From NCBI GenBank assembly GCA_003224085.1, contig QHYK01000066.1:1-64000 (forward strand): DNA of 64,000 bases. The letters are read 5' to 3'. Made by a program: the position numbers and the translations under genes. The notes beneath the pieces were generated by a model, which was not told the DNA's origin, searched no databases, and saw nothing but the letters and a program-made list of their open reading frames with translations. Source of the stretch: Acidobacteriota bacterium. GTDB lineage: Bacteria > Acidobacteriota > Terriglobia > Acidiferrales > UBA7541. Shown piece after piece: positions 25,584 through 33,963 of this stretch; positions within the stretch are counted from its first letter, which is position 1, and the number at the start of each line of letters is the position of its first letter.

Positions 25584-27044
25584 TTACGGTTTTGCGTCGG
25601 GATATTCCAAGCGATACAAAGGCTCAAGACCGGTCTTTTTCAGAAGCCCTACAACCTCGACGGGAGATAGCCGGCGGCCGGGCCGCTCGCTGGCATTGGC
25701 AAATTGACAGCCAAGCACAGCCATCACGGCGGTGTGAATACCCAGCAGGCTCGGATCGATTTTTTCAAAGGTATCGACGATGGTGTGGTGCCGCACGTCG
25801 TAGTCGCCGCGTTCGACGCGCAAGGCGTATGCCGGCACGCCAGCCACCATGAAGGATTCGTGGTCGGAATCGAAGTCGGCATCCATATAGACGCCGTCGG
25901 CGCCGAGGGGAGCCAGCGGCTTGAGCAGTTTTTTCGTGGCTGCGGCAAGGTCCTGTCGGCCATTGAGCTGAAGGCCGAGGACTGCCTGGGCGCCGGAATC
26001 GGTGTTGATGACGGCGCGGATTTTGTCGAGCTCGGCGTGATGCTGTTCGACGTAGGCGCGCGAGCCGTTGGCCAATTGTTCTTCGCCGGAGAAAAACACG
26101 AATCGGATGGTGTGCTGGGGGCGAATTCTGAGCATTTCAAGGATGCGAGCGGCTTCGAGCACCGTGGCAACACCGGCGCCGTTGTCGTTGGCGCCCTGCG
26201 CGGGGTCCCAGGAATCGAAATGCGCCGTCAATAGCACCATTTCGTTCGCGTCTGAACCTTCCAGGTCGGCGACGACGTTGCGTTCGCGGCCCGGGCCGGG
26301 TGCGAAAGAGTTCTGGACGTCGAGCCGGAGTTTCACGGGGCCCTTGGCAAGCAATCGCCGGAGAAGCGCTGCGTCTTCGGCGGCTATGGAAAGGATGGGG
26401 AGAGGAGCGCGGGGATAAAAGCCAAAGGCCGAAGTGTAAACCATGCGATTCGGCTTGTCGGAGACGATGAACATTGCCGCGGCACCTGCCTGGGCGAGTT
26501 GCCTGGCAATCATGACCCGTGATCCCGCGTACGCGGAGGAAACACCGCTGCTCAACAGGTCGACGATGACGGCGGCTCCGCGCACTTGCTCGCGCGTGGG
26601 GACGTGGTTTTCGCTGGGCGCTCCGAAGTCCGCCAACGGCACTTCGATGGGGCCTGCGGTGCCCGGAACCCATCCGTAGGAGCCGATGTACAAGGCGCGG
26701 CGGACCGGGCTGATCACTTCGCCCTTTGCTGTTCCGTGCCCCCAGACCGAGGCTAGTTCGTATTCTTCGAAGTGCGCGTTGTGGTAGCCCGCTTCTTTCA
26801 GGGTTTTGAGAATGAGTTCGGCGGTGGCTCGAGATTCAGGACCTCCGGTAATTCTGCCACCAATGGTGTCAGTGAGGGTTTCCAGGAAGGTCGATGCTCC
26901 TCCCCGCGCCAAGGAATAGCCCATGATACGAGCAATGTCTTCTTCTGCTGTTGCGCCAACGTCAGGTTTGGGCGGGGCCGACTGGGGCGTGGTGGTCACT
27001 GCGCTAAACAACAAGACAGAGATTGCCGCGAAGAAGTGGCGCAT
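25584..27044 (-). CDS. Secreted M28-family zinc peptidase with PA domain
   Basis: The 486-residue product starts MRHFFAAISVLLFSAVTTT, a signal peptide, after a strong GGAGGAG site five bases upstream. A PA (protease-associated) domain lies at about residues 110-240. The catalytic domain has the two-zinc ligands of the M28 family: H and D in TAHFDSWDPAQGANDNGAG, the E-E pair in FFSGEEQLANGSRAY, D in INTDSGAQAV, and H in RHHTIVDTFEKID. The overall layout resembles carboxypeptidase Q. It is probably a periplasmic or secreted exopeptidase. An HD-domain gene follows upstream on the genome map on the same strand, with no obvious link. Confidence 0.9.
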   Translation of the reverse strand: MRHFFAAISVLLFSAVTTTPQSAPPKPDVGATAEEDIARIMGYSLARGGASTFLETLTDTIGGRITGGPESRATAELILKTLKEAGYHNAHFEEYELASVWGHGTAKGEVISPVRRALYIGSYGWVPGTAGPIEVPLADFGAPSENHVPTREQVRGAAVIVDLLSSGVSSAYAGSRVMIARQLAQAGAAAMFIVSDKPNRMVYTSAFGFYPRAPLPILSIAAEDAALLRRLLAKGPVKLRLDVQNSFAPGPGRERNVVADLEGSDANEMVLLTAHFDSWDPAQGANDNGAGVATVLEAARILEMLRIRPQHTIRFVFFSGEEQLANGSRAYVEQHHAELDKIRAVINTDSGAQAVLGLQLNGRQDLAAATKKLLKPLAPLGADGVYMDADFDSDHESFMVAGVPAYALRVERGDYDVRHHTIVDTFEKIDPSLLGIHTAVMAVLGCQFANASERPGRRLSPVEVVGLLKKTGLEPLYRLEYPDAKP

Positions 27045-27188
27045 GTTCTCCTCCAAGCTGGTTTTGCAAAGACGGTACAACTCTGTGACGGGCAACATAT
27101 CACGCCCGGGCCGATCCGAGGGCGTTTGTGGGAGGGGGCAGAAGTTCGAGGCCCCAGGGCAGGAGGCTGGCGGAGGCCTAGTCCGAGA

Positions 27189-27791
27189 TTAAGACGAGGC
27201 GGCTTGCTGGCCGATTATGCCGCCAAGGCCGAGGGCGTCGGCGTGTTCGCGCATGGCGGCGATGCAGAAGGCGATGTGCTGTTCAAGCGGGATGCCAAGT
27301 TCTTCGGCGCCTTTGCGAACGTCTTCGCGTGAAACCCCTTTGGCGAAGAGTTTGTCCTTCATGCGGCGCTTCACGGAGTCAACCTCGAGATCAAGGATGC
27401 TTTTTGACGGACGCACGTAGGCGCAGGCAGTAAGGAAGCCGGCCAATTCGTCGCAGGCGAAGAGCGTGTGTTCCAGAGCGGACTGGCGTGGGACGTTGCA
27501 GTAATCGGCGTGGGAAAGGATGGCGCGGACGATCTCCTCGGCGTAGCCCTGCTGGCGCAAGATTTTTGCGCCTTCCGAGGGGTGGCCCTGGTCGGGAGAG
27601 TGTTCGTGGTTAGGCCAGCGCTCGTAATCGAAGTCATGGAGCAGGGCGGCGAGGCCCCAAGTTTCTTCGTCGGAGCGAGATTTGCGGGCGTAAGCGCGCA
27701 CGCAGGCTTCCACGGCGAGCATGTGTTTGCGGAGCGATTCAGACTGCGTATATTCGCAGAGCAATTTCCAGGCGTCTTCGCGCGTCGGCAT
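27189..27791 (-). CDS. HD-domain phosphohydrolase-like protein
   Basis: The 200-residue product has the HD superfamily metal site: H23 in SLRKHMLAVEACVRAYA, the HD pair in AALLHDFDYERWPN, then H in AILSHADYC and D in HTLFACDELAGFLTAC. Members hydrolyse nucleotides or phosphate esters; the substrate is not known. There is no signal peptide. Its length and spacing fit the stand-alone HDIG-type group common in many bacteria. It is 144 bases upstream of the M28 peptidase start and on the same strand. Confidence 0.87.
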   Translation of the reverse strand: MPTREDAWKLLCEYTQSESLRKHMLAVEACVRAYARKSRSDEETWGLAALLHDFDYERWPNHEHSPDQGHPSEGAKILRQQGYAEEIVRAILSHADYCNVPRQSALEHTLFACDELAGFLTACAYVRPSKSILDLEVDSVKRRMKDKLFAKGVSREDVRKGAEELGIPLEQHIAFCIAAMREHADALGLGGIIGQQAASS

Positions 27792-28289
27792 GCGGCCCCC
27801 CGAAGAGACAAGAAATAGTTTAGCGCAGGGGCGAAGGAAGGGGGAAGGGAGGTAAGGAGTAGGGACAGAAGAGCGGAGGGGATAAAGGAAGCCAAGGAAC
27901 AGATAAAGGTGCGCGTGCAGCCGAATTTATAGGCGGGTGGTGATAGGGCAGGGCTTTGCTGAATGGGAGACCACGCAGTTAGGGTAGGTCAGCACAAAGT
28001 GGCGCAAAAAAGTGACCACAATCTGTAGGGGAGCGAGGTGCGGGGTGCACAAGGCTTGGCGGAAAAAGGAGGGTGGGGAAGGGGCGGCTGGACGAAAGGA
28101 CAGCGAAAAGGGGGCGTAAAAAGGGAGAACAAACGGAAGCCTCGCAAAGAAAGTACGAAAATACTCTTGACAAGAAAACGCGGTTCACACGATACTCCCA
28201 TCGCGCCAGTAACTGTCTTCCCCCTGTGAGAACGTTCCGACGTTCCTCCCCTATCCGCACGCCGGAAAAAACGTCAGCAAGGAGCACCG
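27792..28289. other. Purine-rich divergent intergenic region
   Basis: About 500 bases separate two divergent genes. Much of the plus strand is G/A-rich (for example 27829-27908 and 28068-28140), giving spurious open frames in both directions without ribosome-binding sites. The only clear element is a promoter at 28167-28196. No RNA gene was recognised. Confidence 0.4.
28167..28196 (+). promoter_or_regulatory. Sigma-70-type promoter of the zinc-ribbon HTH gene
   Basis: A perfect -35 TTGACA at 28167-28172 and a -10 GATACT at 28191-28196 are separated by 18 bases. They lie about 94 bases before the start of the HTH gene. Confidence 0.55.
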
Positions 28290-29048
28290 GTGTCGGCACA
28301 ATTGAATAAAGACGAGATGAACACGCTCGAAATGGACCGGGAAGTGATCCGCTGCAAGACGTGTGGATTGGTACAGTACAGGACGCGCACGGGAAATTGC
28401 CGGCGTTGCGTGCGCGCATTGCCTCAGCGCCTGGAATTCATGATTCCCCCGCCGGCGCCGGCGGAGGAAGCGACGGCCGAGCCAGCCTCGGAGAAGCTCG
28501 TGAATCAGCAAACGGTGGAGAACATCGGGCAGCGAATTCGCCAGTTGCGAGAATCGCGCTCGATGACCCAGAGCCAACTGCAATCGCGCTCGAAAGTGTC
28601 GCGCTCCTATCTCTCAAGAATCGAAAGCGGGCAAATGACGCCCAGCCTCGGCACGCTCGAGAAAATCTCGGAAGCGCTAAACGTGGGGCTGAACCGGTTC
28701 TTCATCCCGGAATCGGACGGCGAAGCGCTGCTGGAGGATCCGTTCATCCAGGGTTTGCGGCCGTTCCTGCGGCAATTGGACTGGGAGCAATGGCAGTCGA
28801 TCCTAAAGAGGCTGCAGGCGATTAGCGATCACCTTCAAGCGGCACCGGTGAATCTCCGCCCTATCGGTAATCCGGCGCGGCTTCCGCAAAGCGCGCCGGC
28901 GAATGGCCATCTTGCCGGACATATCGGGACCGGCCATTCGAACGGCGTTGCGCATGCGCACCTGCATCCGCAAGGCTACGCGGTGCGGCCGAGCGGGCCG
29001 TTTGGCGCTGCGAGCAAGCCGGCGTTTCTGAGGACGCTGGCAAGATAA
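28290..29048 (+). CDS. XRE-type transcriptional regulator with N-terminal zinc ribbon
   Basis: The 252-residue product starts at GTG 28290 six bases after AAGGAG. Residues about 22-41 hold C-x2-C ... C-x2-C (CKTCG and CRRCV), a small zinc ribbon. A Cro/C1-type helix-turn-helix follows: IGQRIRQLRESRSMTQSQLQ and SYLSRIESGQMTPSLGTLEK. A later stretch (FIQGLRPFLRQLDWEQWQSI) is helical, and the C-terminal third is rich in Gly, His and Pro, so probably disordered. There is no cupin or other ligand domain. The gene stands alone between a strong promoter and a terminator. A DNA-binding regulator is likely; targets are unknown. Confidence 0.85.
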   Translation: MSAQLNKDEMNTLEMDREVIRCKTCGLVQYRTRTGNCRRCVRALPQRLEFMIPPPAPAEEATAEPASEKLVNQQTVENIGQRIRQLRESRSMTQSQLQSRSKVSRSYLSRIESGQMTPSLGTLEKISEALNVGLNRFFIPESDGEALLEDPFIQGLRPFLRQLDWEQWQSILKRLQAISDHLQAAPVNLRPIGNPARLPQSAPANGHLAGHIGTGHSNGVAHAHLHPQGYAVRPSGPFGAASKPAFLRTLAR

Positions 29049-29075
29049 TTCCGGTCTCAAAAATCTAAACAAATT

Positions 29076-29111
29076 AACGCGGCGTGACCCCCCGGTTGCG
29101 CCGCGTTTTTT
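29076..29111 (+). terminator. Rho-independent terminator of the zinc-ribbon HTH gene
   Basis: AACGCGGCG (29076-29084) pairs with CGCCGCGTT (29099-29107) and the stem runs into a T-tract ending at 29111. It lies 28 bases after the stop codon. Confidence 0.9.
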
Positions 29112-29148
29112 CTTTGTGAAGGGGTATTTCGTGGGCTGAGCGGGGAAA

Positions 29149-29859
29149 CTATTCGCGGATGACGGAGACTTTGGATTCCGGAACTTCCATGCGCATCAGG
29201 CGGTGGTTGTTGTCGAGCAGGAGCTGGATTTCCAAGTCGGATGAGTCGACCTTCAGGCCTTCGTAGGTTTTGCCATCGGCTTTGGCAGAGCCGGTGGAGG
29301 CCACTTTGACCGTGCCCGGGGTCAATTCTTGCGGGATGAGCACGGGGAAATCTTGTTCGCCGCCCTTGGACCAATCGTACAAGCGGGCGAGGATGCCGTA
29401 CTGATAGTAAAGATTGTTGTCCAGAATAGCGATCCGCGGAGTATTGAAGGAGAGATCTTGTTCGAAGGGATGTAACGGGTCTGCGCCTTTGACCTGGATG
29501 CTGATTTTGGCTACACCGTTGGCAAAAAGGACGTGCGCGTTCATGGTTTTGTCGGTTTGCGTGGTCCAGTCGTAACTGATAGGAGTGCCGTCGGATTGCA
29601 GCGTGAGGGAGCCTGTGACTTTGCTCGGAGCGCCTTGGGGAGGCTTGATGTCTGAAGCGCCTTTCGCAACCCAGCCGCCTTCCGCGGGCGTAATCTCGAA
29701 CTCTTCGTGGCCGACGATCTGCCCAGCAAGCTTAATGGTGAACTTTCCTTTGTCCTGGATAAAGACGCCGGGCGCGGCTTTCTTCTGAGCGGCGAAAGAA
29801 AACGCCGCGCAGACAAAAATCCCCACGCTTAATCCCGAGCATGCGGCTTTGAAATTCAC
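29149..29859 (-). CDS. Secreted protein of unknown function
   Basis: The 236-residue product has a signal peptide (MNFKAACSGLSVGIFVCAAF, cleavage after FAA). The mature part is predicted to be mostly beta strands. It contains DKGKFTIKLAGQIVGHEEFE and SDGTPISYDWTTQTDKTMNA, a pattern like that of periplasmic lipid- or polymer-handling beta sandwiches such as DUF3108/DUF6134-type proteins; this comparison is weak. The start is a GTG. It may be co-transcribed with aroK, which begins upstream on the same strand and ends 30 bases before it. Confidence 0.75.
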   Translation of the reverse strand: MNFKAACSGLSVGIFVCAAFSFAAQKKAAPGVFIQDKGKFTIKLAGQIVGHEEFEITPAEGGWVAKGASDIKPPQGAPSKVTGSLTLQSDGTPISYDWTTQTDKTMNAHVLFANGVAKISIQVKGADPLHPFEQDLSFNTPRIAILDNNLYYQYGILARLYDWSKGGEQDFPVLIPQELTPGTVKVASTGSAKADGKTYEGLKVDSSDLEIQLLLDNNHRLMRMEVPESKVSVIRE

Positions 29860-29889
29860 GGTGTGTCTTACCCCCGTGGTTATTGTCCC

Positions 29890-30480
29890 TCAGGGAAGGG
29901 GTTTCTCAACGGCGAGATGCGCTTGGTTTCCTCCAGGAGCAACCCCGAGGCGCAGGACGTGAGCCGCGATTTCGGAGGGTTCGCCGGAGCTGTCAACGCG
30001 ATAGTCGGCAAGCTGGTAAGAAGGCAGCCGTTGTGCGTAGAGGGCGCGGAAGCTCGGTTCGTCCCGGAACAGGGGGCGTCCCGTCATGGTCATGCAGCGG
30101 GAAAGCAGGACCTCGATGGGGGCGTCGAGCCAAAGAACGGGAACACCCGCGGAACGCAGGAATTCCGGACATCCAGGCTGCGCGTAGGTACCGCCACCAA
30201 GAGCCAGGATGGTGCCTTGCTTGAGTTCTAAAGCGCGGCCAAGCGCGGCGCGGAGCTGATCGGCTTCGAGTTGGCGGAAGAAGGGTTCGCCCAGGCGGTC
30301 GAAAATCTGCGGAATAGGAAGGCCGGCTGACTCCTCGATGCGGTCGTCGAGATCGACAAAGCGCCAGGCAAGTTGCCGCGCCAGAAGCGTGCCAATGGTG
30401 GTCTTACCGGAACCCATGAAGCCGGCGAGGCAAAGAATCGGCACACGCGGGAGGCCGCGCGAAGGAGATGTAGTGCTCAC
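29890..30480 (-). CDS. aroK: Shikimate kinase
   Basis: The 196-residue product has the P-loop LAGFMGSGKTTIGTLLA, the shikimate-binding stretch FVDLDDRIEE, the GGG motif ILALGGGTYAQPG, and the lid arginine in MTGRPLFRD. It phosphorylates shikimate at the 3-hydroxyl with ATP on the way to chorismate and the aromatic amino acids. The start is GTG with a poor ribosome-binding site. It lies 20 bases after the DUF4097 gene on the same strand and may belong to that transcript. Confidence 0.93.
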   Translation of the reverse strand: MSTTSPSRGLPRVPILCLAGFMGSGKTTIGTLLARQLAWRFVDLDDRIEESAGLPIPQIFDRLGEPFFRQLEADQLRAALGRALELKQGTILALGGGTYAQPGCPEFLRSAGVPVLWLDAPIEVLLSRCMTMTGRPLFRDEPSFRALYAQRLPSYQLADYRVDSSGEPSEIAAHVLRLGVAPGGNQAHLAVEKPLP

Positions 30481-30500
30481 AGATGGGAAGCGCGAAGGGC

Positions 30501-31382
30501 TTAGTCGCGCTTCAAGATTCGAATTGTACCACTATAGGTGGAGAGCTCGACCTTGGCTAGGCCGGCACCGAAGGTGCCGAAAAGCCCGCGAAACTTCGAG
30601 CCGAAGCGACGAACAGTGCCGTGGGAGTCAGGCTTGAGAAACGCGGCCGCCTGATTGTCCACGGTGCCAGTGGCGGTTTGCGCTTTGAGATCGAAGGAGT
30701 CATTGCCGGAGAAACGCACTTCCACGAGCCCCTTGCCGCTCTTCATGGAGTACAGACCGGTGCGGATGAAATCGCCGTCGAAGAGAATATTGCCGGTAGT
30801 GGTGCGAAGATTCACGTTGGTAAGAGCAGGCTGGAGGATTTGAGCGCTTCCGCCAACGGAATTGAAATCGAGCTTGCCCGCGCATTGCGTGCAGACCAGC
30901 GAACCGCCGGTGGTCTTCACTATGATGTAACCGGAGACTTCCTTCAGGTGGACCTCCCCGGCGAAGCTCTCCAGGGTCATATCGCCCATGACCTGTTCCA
31001 CATAAATCAGACCGTTCTCGGTTTTGAGCTGAAGTTCTGTTTCCTCCGGCACCGTTAGTTGCAAGCTGGTTTCGAGATCGAGGGGCGACGCGGAGGCATC
31101 CGCGACATTTGCCGTAACGTCGATTCGGTCACCTGCCTGCTCCATCTCAAAGTTAATCTTGCTGGAATTTTGGGTGGCGATCACGGCGACTTCCTGACTC
31201 TTAGAGGATTTCACTTCGATTCGGCCGTTGGCCACGTTTTGTATCACCACCACAGGTCGGCCGTTAACGACGAAATGCCTTTCGATGCGCGGACTAGCCG
31301 CCATCGAAGCCGTGCTTGAGCCAAGCAGAGCTGCGGCGCCAAAAGCCAGCGTGATGCTCCGTCCCATCGACCTGGTGCACAT
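30501..31382 (-). CDS. Secreted DUF4097-type beta-helix protein
   Basis: The product of about 293 residues has a signal peptide (ITLAFGAAALLGSSTASMAA). The mature part is a run of short beta repeats: NGRIEVKSSKSQEVAVIA, SLQLTVPEETELQLKTENG, LIYVEQVMGDMTLESFAGEV, and STYSGTIRIL. This is the pattern of the DUF4097 putative adhesin fold. The start ATG at 31382 follows AAGGAG and lies one base after the stop of the anti-sigma gene, so the two are translated in tandem. A GTG at 31394 is a less likely start. It is probably a periplasmic effector or read-out of the sigma-factor system upstream. Confidence 0.85.
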   Translation of the reverse strand: MCTRSMGRSITLAFGAAALLGSSTASMAASPRIERHFVVNGRPVVVIQNVANGRIEVKSSKSQEVAVIATQNSSKINFEMEQAGDRIDVTANVADASASPLDLETSLQLTVPEETELQLKTENGLIYVEQVMGDMTLESFAGEVHLKEVSGYIIVKTTGGSLVCTQCAGKLDFNSVGGSAQILQPALTNVNLRTTTGNILFDGDFIRTGLYSMKSGKGLVEVRFSGNDSFDLKAQTATGTVDNQAAAFLKPDSHGTVRRFGSKFRGLFGTFGAGLAKVELSTYSGTIRILKRD

Positions 31383-31383
31383 T

Positions 31384-32028
31384 TTAGTTAACACTCCTTC
31401 CGCGATCCATCATCGCGGCAAGCAATTCCGCTTTTTGCTGATAAGCGCTGTAAAGATACTCGCGCGCCAATTCGTCCTGCGGCTCGGCTTTGAGATGGCC
31501 TTCGCAGTCAGCAATGAAATCATCGATTTGCTGCAAGTTTTGCTCGAGGGCCACGTCCACCGGAGAGGCGCCCGCAAGGTGCATGTTCCTGACAAGGCCT
31601 TCCTGCTGGTTTAACTGCTCCAGCGTTACTTGGATGCCCGGTGGAACCGGGGGGAGAGCCTTCTCGGAAGGCTGGCGCAATTGCAGAAGCGCGGCGGCGG
31701 CAATGACGGCGCCAACCGTGACGGTCGCGAGGGCGCGGCTGCGGAGCAGTTGACCGAATCCATCCCACCAGGATGCCGGCGCAACCCTTGCGGGGGCCGC
31801 CGATTCCTTTATGATGCCTTCGCTCTCGAGCCGTGCCAGGAGGGAGGTCCAGACGCGAGAGGGCGGCTCGACCTCAGCGGGCAACTCATACGCCGTTGAA
31901 ACGATTGTTTCAAGGTCGGCGAGGTACCCCTGGCAGTGGGGACACCGAGCTACGTGCATCCGCGCTGCTTCCGGCAATGGCGCCAGGCCATCCTGCTCCA
32001 GAACCTCTTCGACGTCCCTGCACTGCAT
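31384..32028 (-). CDS. Anti-sigma factor with zinc-finger (zf-HC2-like) domain
   Basis: The 214-residue product begins MQCRDVEEVLEQDG and has the zinc motif HVARCPHCQGYLADLE (H-x3-C-x2-C), the anti-sigma signature. One membrane helix (ALATVTVGAVIAAAALLQL) follows at about residues 98-116, and the rest is a periplasmic helical domain with ALEQNLQQIDDFIADCEGH. The cytoplasmic zinc domain should hold the ECF sigma factor encoded upstream. The small gap of about 127 bases to the sigma gene and the one-base gap to the DUF4097 gene support one operon. Confidence 0.88.
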   Translation of the reverse strand: MQCRDVEEVLEQDGLAPLPEAARMHVARCPHCQGYLADLETIVSTAYELPAEVEPPSRVWTSLLARLESEGIIKESAAPARVAPASWWDGFGQLLRSRALATVTVGAVIAAAALLQLRQPSEKALPPVPPGIQVTLEQLNQQEGLVRNMHLAGASPVDVALEQNLQQIDDFIADCEGHLKAEPQDELAREYLYSAYQQKAELLAAMMDRGRSVN

Positions 32029-32155
32029 GGTGCTTCACTCCAAGCCGATGGCAGCCGATGGGCCGGCCGGCTCCGCTTTTTTCAGCTTCTCACTAGAGCC
32101 CCAACTTTTGGCGTCACGGGATCACACCCAACCCTTAAGTGCGCTCATTTGCAAC

Positions 32156-32827
32156 TCAATCGTCGTGCGCCGTCTGCGTTCTTGCGGCGTGGCGTTGCTG
32201 CCGCGCCTGGGAGCGCAATTCTTCCTGCAACAAGTCCCTCAGACGAGTGCGCGCCTTGTGCAATTGCGATTTCGAATTTCCAACCGAGCAACCCATGATC
32301 TCCGCAATCTCGTTATGCTCGTAGCCTTGTACGTCGTGCAGCACAAACACCGTCCGGTAGCCGGGCGGCAGTTTTTCCACCGAGCGTTCCAAATTGACGC
32401 GATCCACCGCACCGCTCAGGCGCAAATCCGGTGCGCCAATATCTTTTCTTGGGCCGCCTGTTTCTTCGTCGGGCTCCGTCGTTTCTTCGAGTGAAGCCAC
32501 CGGGAGCGACTTCTTCCTCAGCCGCATCAGCACAACGTTGACCGTCATGCGATGCAGCCAGGTGGAGAACGCCGACTCACCCCGGAATGTCCCGATTTTG
32601 CGGAAGAGCTGAAGGAAAGCTTCCTGCATCAGGTCTTCCGCGTCAGCCGGGTTATTCACCATCCGGAGACACAGGGCGTAAACGCGCCGGCTATGCAACT
32701 GATACAGAAACTCAAACGCGGCGGCGTCACCCGCCTGGGCCAACCGGATAGCTTCCGCTTCCGTCACCGGTTTGGTGGCCTGCCGGGAAGTCGACGCATG
32801 CGGAGCGCTTGGTCGGTTTCGGGCCAA
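32156..32827 (-). CDS. ECF RNA polymerase sigma factor
   Basis: The 223-residue product has sigma region 2 ([20 protein letters not shown] then [20 protein letters not shown] with [17 protein letters not shown]) and region 4 ([20 protein letters not shown] then [20 protein letters not shown] with [15 protein letters not shown]). It has no region 3, as expected for the extracytoplasmic-function group. The start is taken as TTG 32827; a GTG at 32767 is possible. The C-terminal tail is basic. It forms an operon with the anti-sigma factor and the DUF4097 protein, so its signal is probably at the envelope. Confidence 0.93.
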   Translation of the reverse strand: MARNRPSAPHASTSRQATKPVTEAEAIRLAQAGDAAAFEFLYQLHSRRVYALCLRMVNNPADAEDLMQEAFLQLFRKIGTFRGESAFSTWLHRMTVNVVLMRLRKKSLPVASLEETTEPDEETGGPRKDIGAPDLRLSGAVDRVNLERSVEKLPPGYRTVFVLHDVQGYEHNEIAEIMGCSVGNSKSQLHKARTRLRDLLQEELRSQARQQRHAARTQTAHDD

Positions 32828-32968
32828 CGGTCCAATTGCGGCGCATCCACCCGTTCGGATGCACCGTATCCCCCTAGAGTTGTCCTGACTTTCGCCCGCG
32901 CGAGCTAAAAAGACACCTCGAGAGGGACCTTCCTTCAGCCCTAGGCTCCTGCAGGCGAGCAGGTACGG

Positions 32969-33685
32969 TTATTGTCCCGCGAATGCGCCCATTCGTCCAT
33001 GGCGCGGAGCGGCCGGATCGCCACTGGCAAGGTGCGATTGGCCGTGGACAGCTTTTTCAAAGTCGCCAAGCTGTCCAGACGGTAGAACAACAAGGAAAGA
33101 TTTAAGCAAAACTATGGTTTCCCGAAGACAGGTGTTGAGATCGTAATGGCCGGCATCGACTTCGTGCCAGCCACGCTCCGGGTCAGGATACAGACCGCCG
33201 GCAAGGTGGTCGGCGACACCGCGAAAGTCGCGATCCAAATCTTCTACCATTTCCTCGAGCGTGCTGACTTTGTGAAGGAACTGAAGTCGGTGGGAAAAGA
33301 GCACCTTATCCAGCAAACCGCTCATGCGGGCCGAGCGTTGGCCTCTTGGCCCATGATAGTTCTCCGGATCCAAGGGGGCCGCATTGGGAACAGTTCCGTA
33401 ATGCTTGGCATGATCGTGCAACGCCCGCAGGGTTCCGGCGAGCGGGCGAGTCAGACGCGCGCAAAGCTCTGAACTCACTCTGATAGCGCTCATGGCTTGA
33501 GCCGGCAGCCCCGTCAGTTTGAGCTCAATCGCCTCATTGAGCGAAACGCTGAACATGTAATAAAGGGAATCCAGATCGTGTTCGTGTTCTTGGAATATTA
33601 AAGCCTTTTCTTCAGGCAGGCATGTGCGCCAGTCCTGTTGAACGGACCTGCCACGGGATAGGGGGGGGCGGCTGCGGGCTTTCAA
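32969..33685 (-). CDS. Conserved hypothetical cytoplasmic helical protein
   Basis: The 238-residue product starts at TTG 33685, with GGGAGG five to six bases upstream. It has no signal peptide or membrane segment. It is mostly alpha-helical: LDSLYYMFSVSLNEAIELKL, AIRVSSELCARLTRPLAGTL, VSTLEEMVEDLDRDFRGVAD. I do not recognise a family; the general form suits an uncharacterised protein widespread in Acidobacteriota. It lies upstream of the sigma gene on the same strand, separated by about 140 bases, and divergently from lysS. Function unknown. Confidence 0.7.
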   Translation of the reverse strand: MKARSRPPLSRGRSVQQDWRTCLPEEKALIFQEHEHDLDSLYYMFSVSLNEAIELKLTGLPAQAMSAIRVSSELCARLTRPLAGTLRALHDHAKHYGTVPNAAPLDPENYHGPRGQRSARMSGLLDKVLFSHRLQFLHKVSTLEEMVEDLDRDFRGVADHLAGGLYPDPERGWHEVDAGHYDLNTCLRETIVLLKSFLVVLPSGQLGDFEKAVHGQSHLASGDPAAPRHGRMGAFAGQ

Positions 33686-33900
33686 GAAGGGCCTCCCAAG
33701 TCACAGGGGGTAGAGTATAGCAAAGGCGTTTCTATTCCTACCACTTCTTTGTGACCCTCAACCACGGGTTGGTGCCGGCTAACCAAAAGTCCTTGCAGCC
33801 TCTTCTCCTACTTTAGAGATTTGCGCCTTCCTTGTGCAAGCCGGTGCTGTATCGGACAGTTGTCTTCCATCCTATTCACTCGATTGACATTGCCCGTTTC

Positions 33901-33930
33901 TTGCTCCCATGCGCTTTGCGCCGCTATACT
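33901..33930 (+). promoter_or_regulatory. Sigma-70-type promoter of lysS
   Basis: TTGCTC at 33901-33906 and TATACT at 33925-33930 are separated by 18 bases and lie 34 bases before the chosen lysS start. A nearby perfect TTGACA at about 33885 has no well-placed -10 partner. Confidence 0.5.
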
Positions 33931-33963
33931 CGGTCTCCGTCTTTAGCGAAAGGATTGTTCTCT

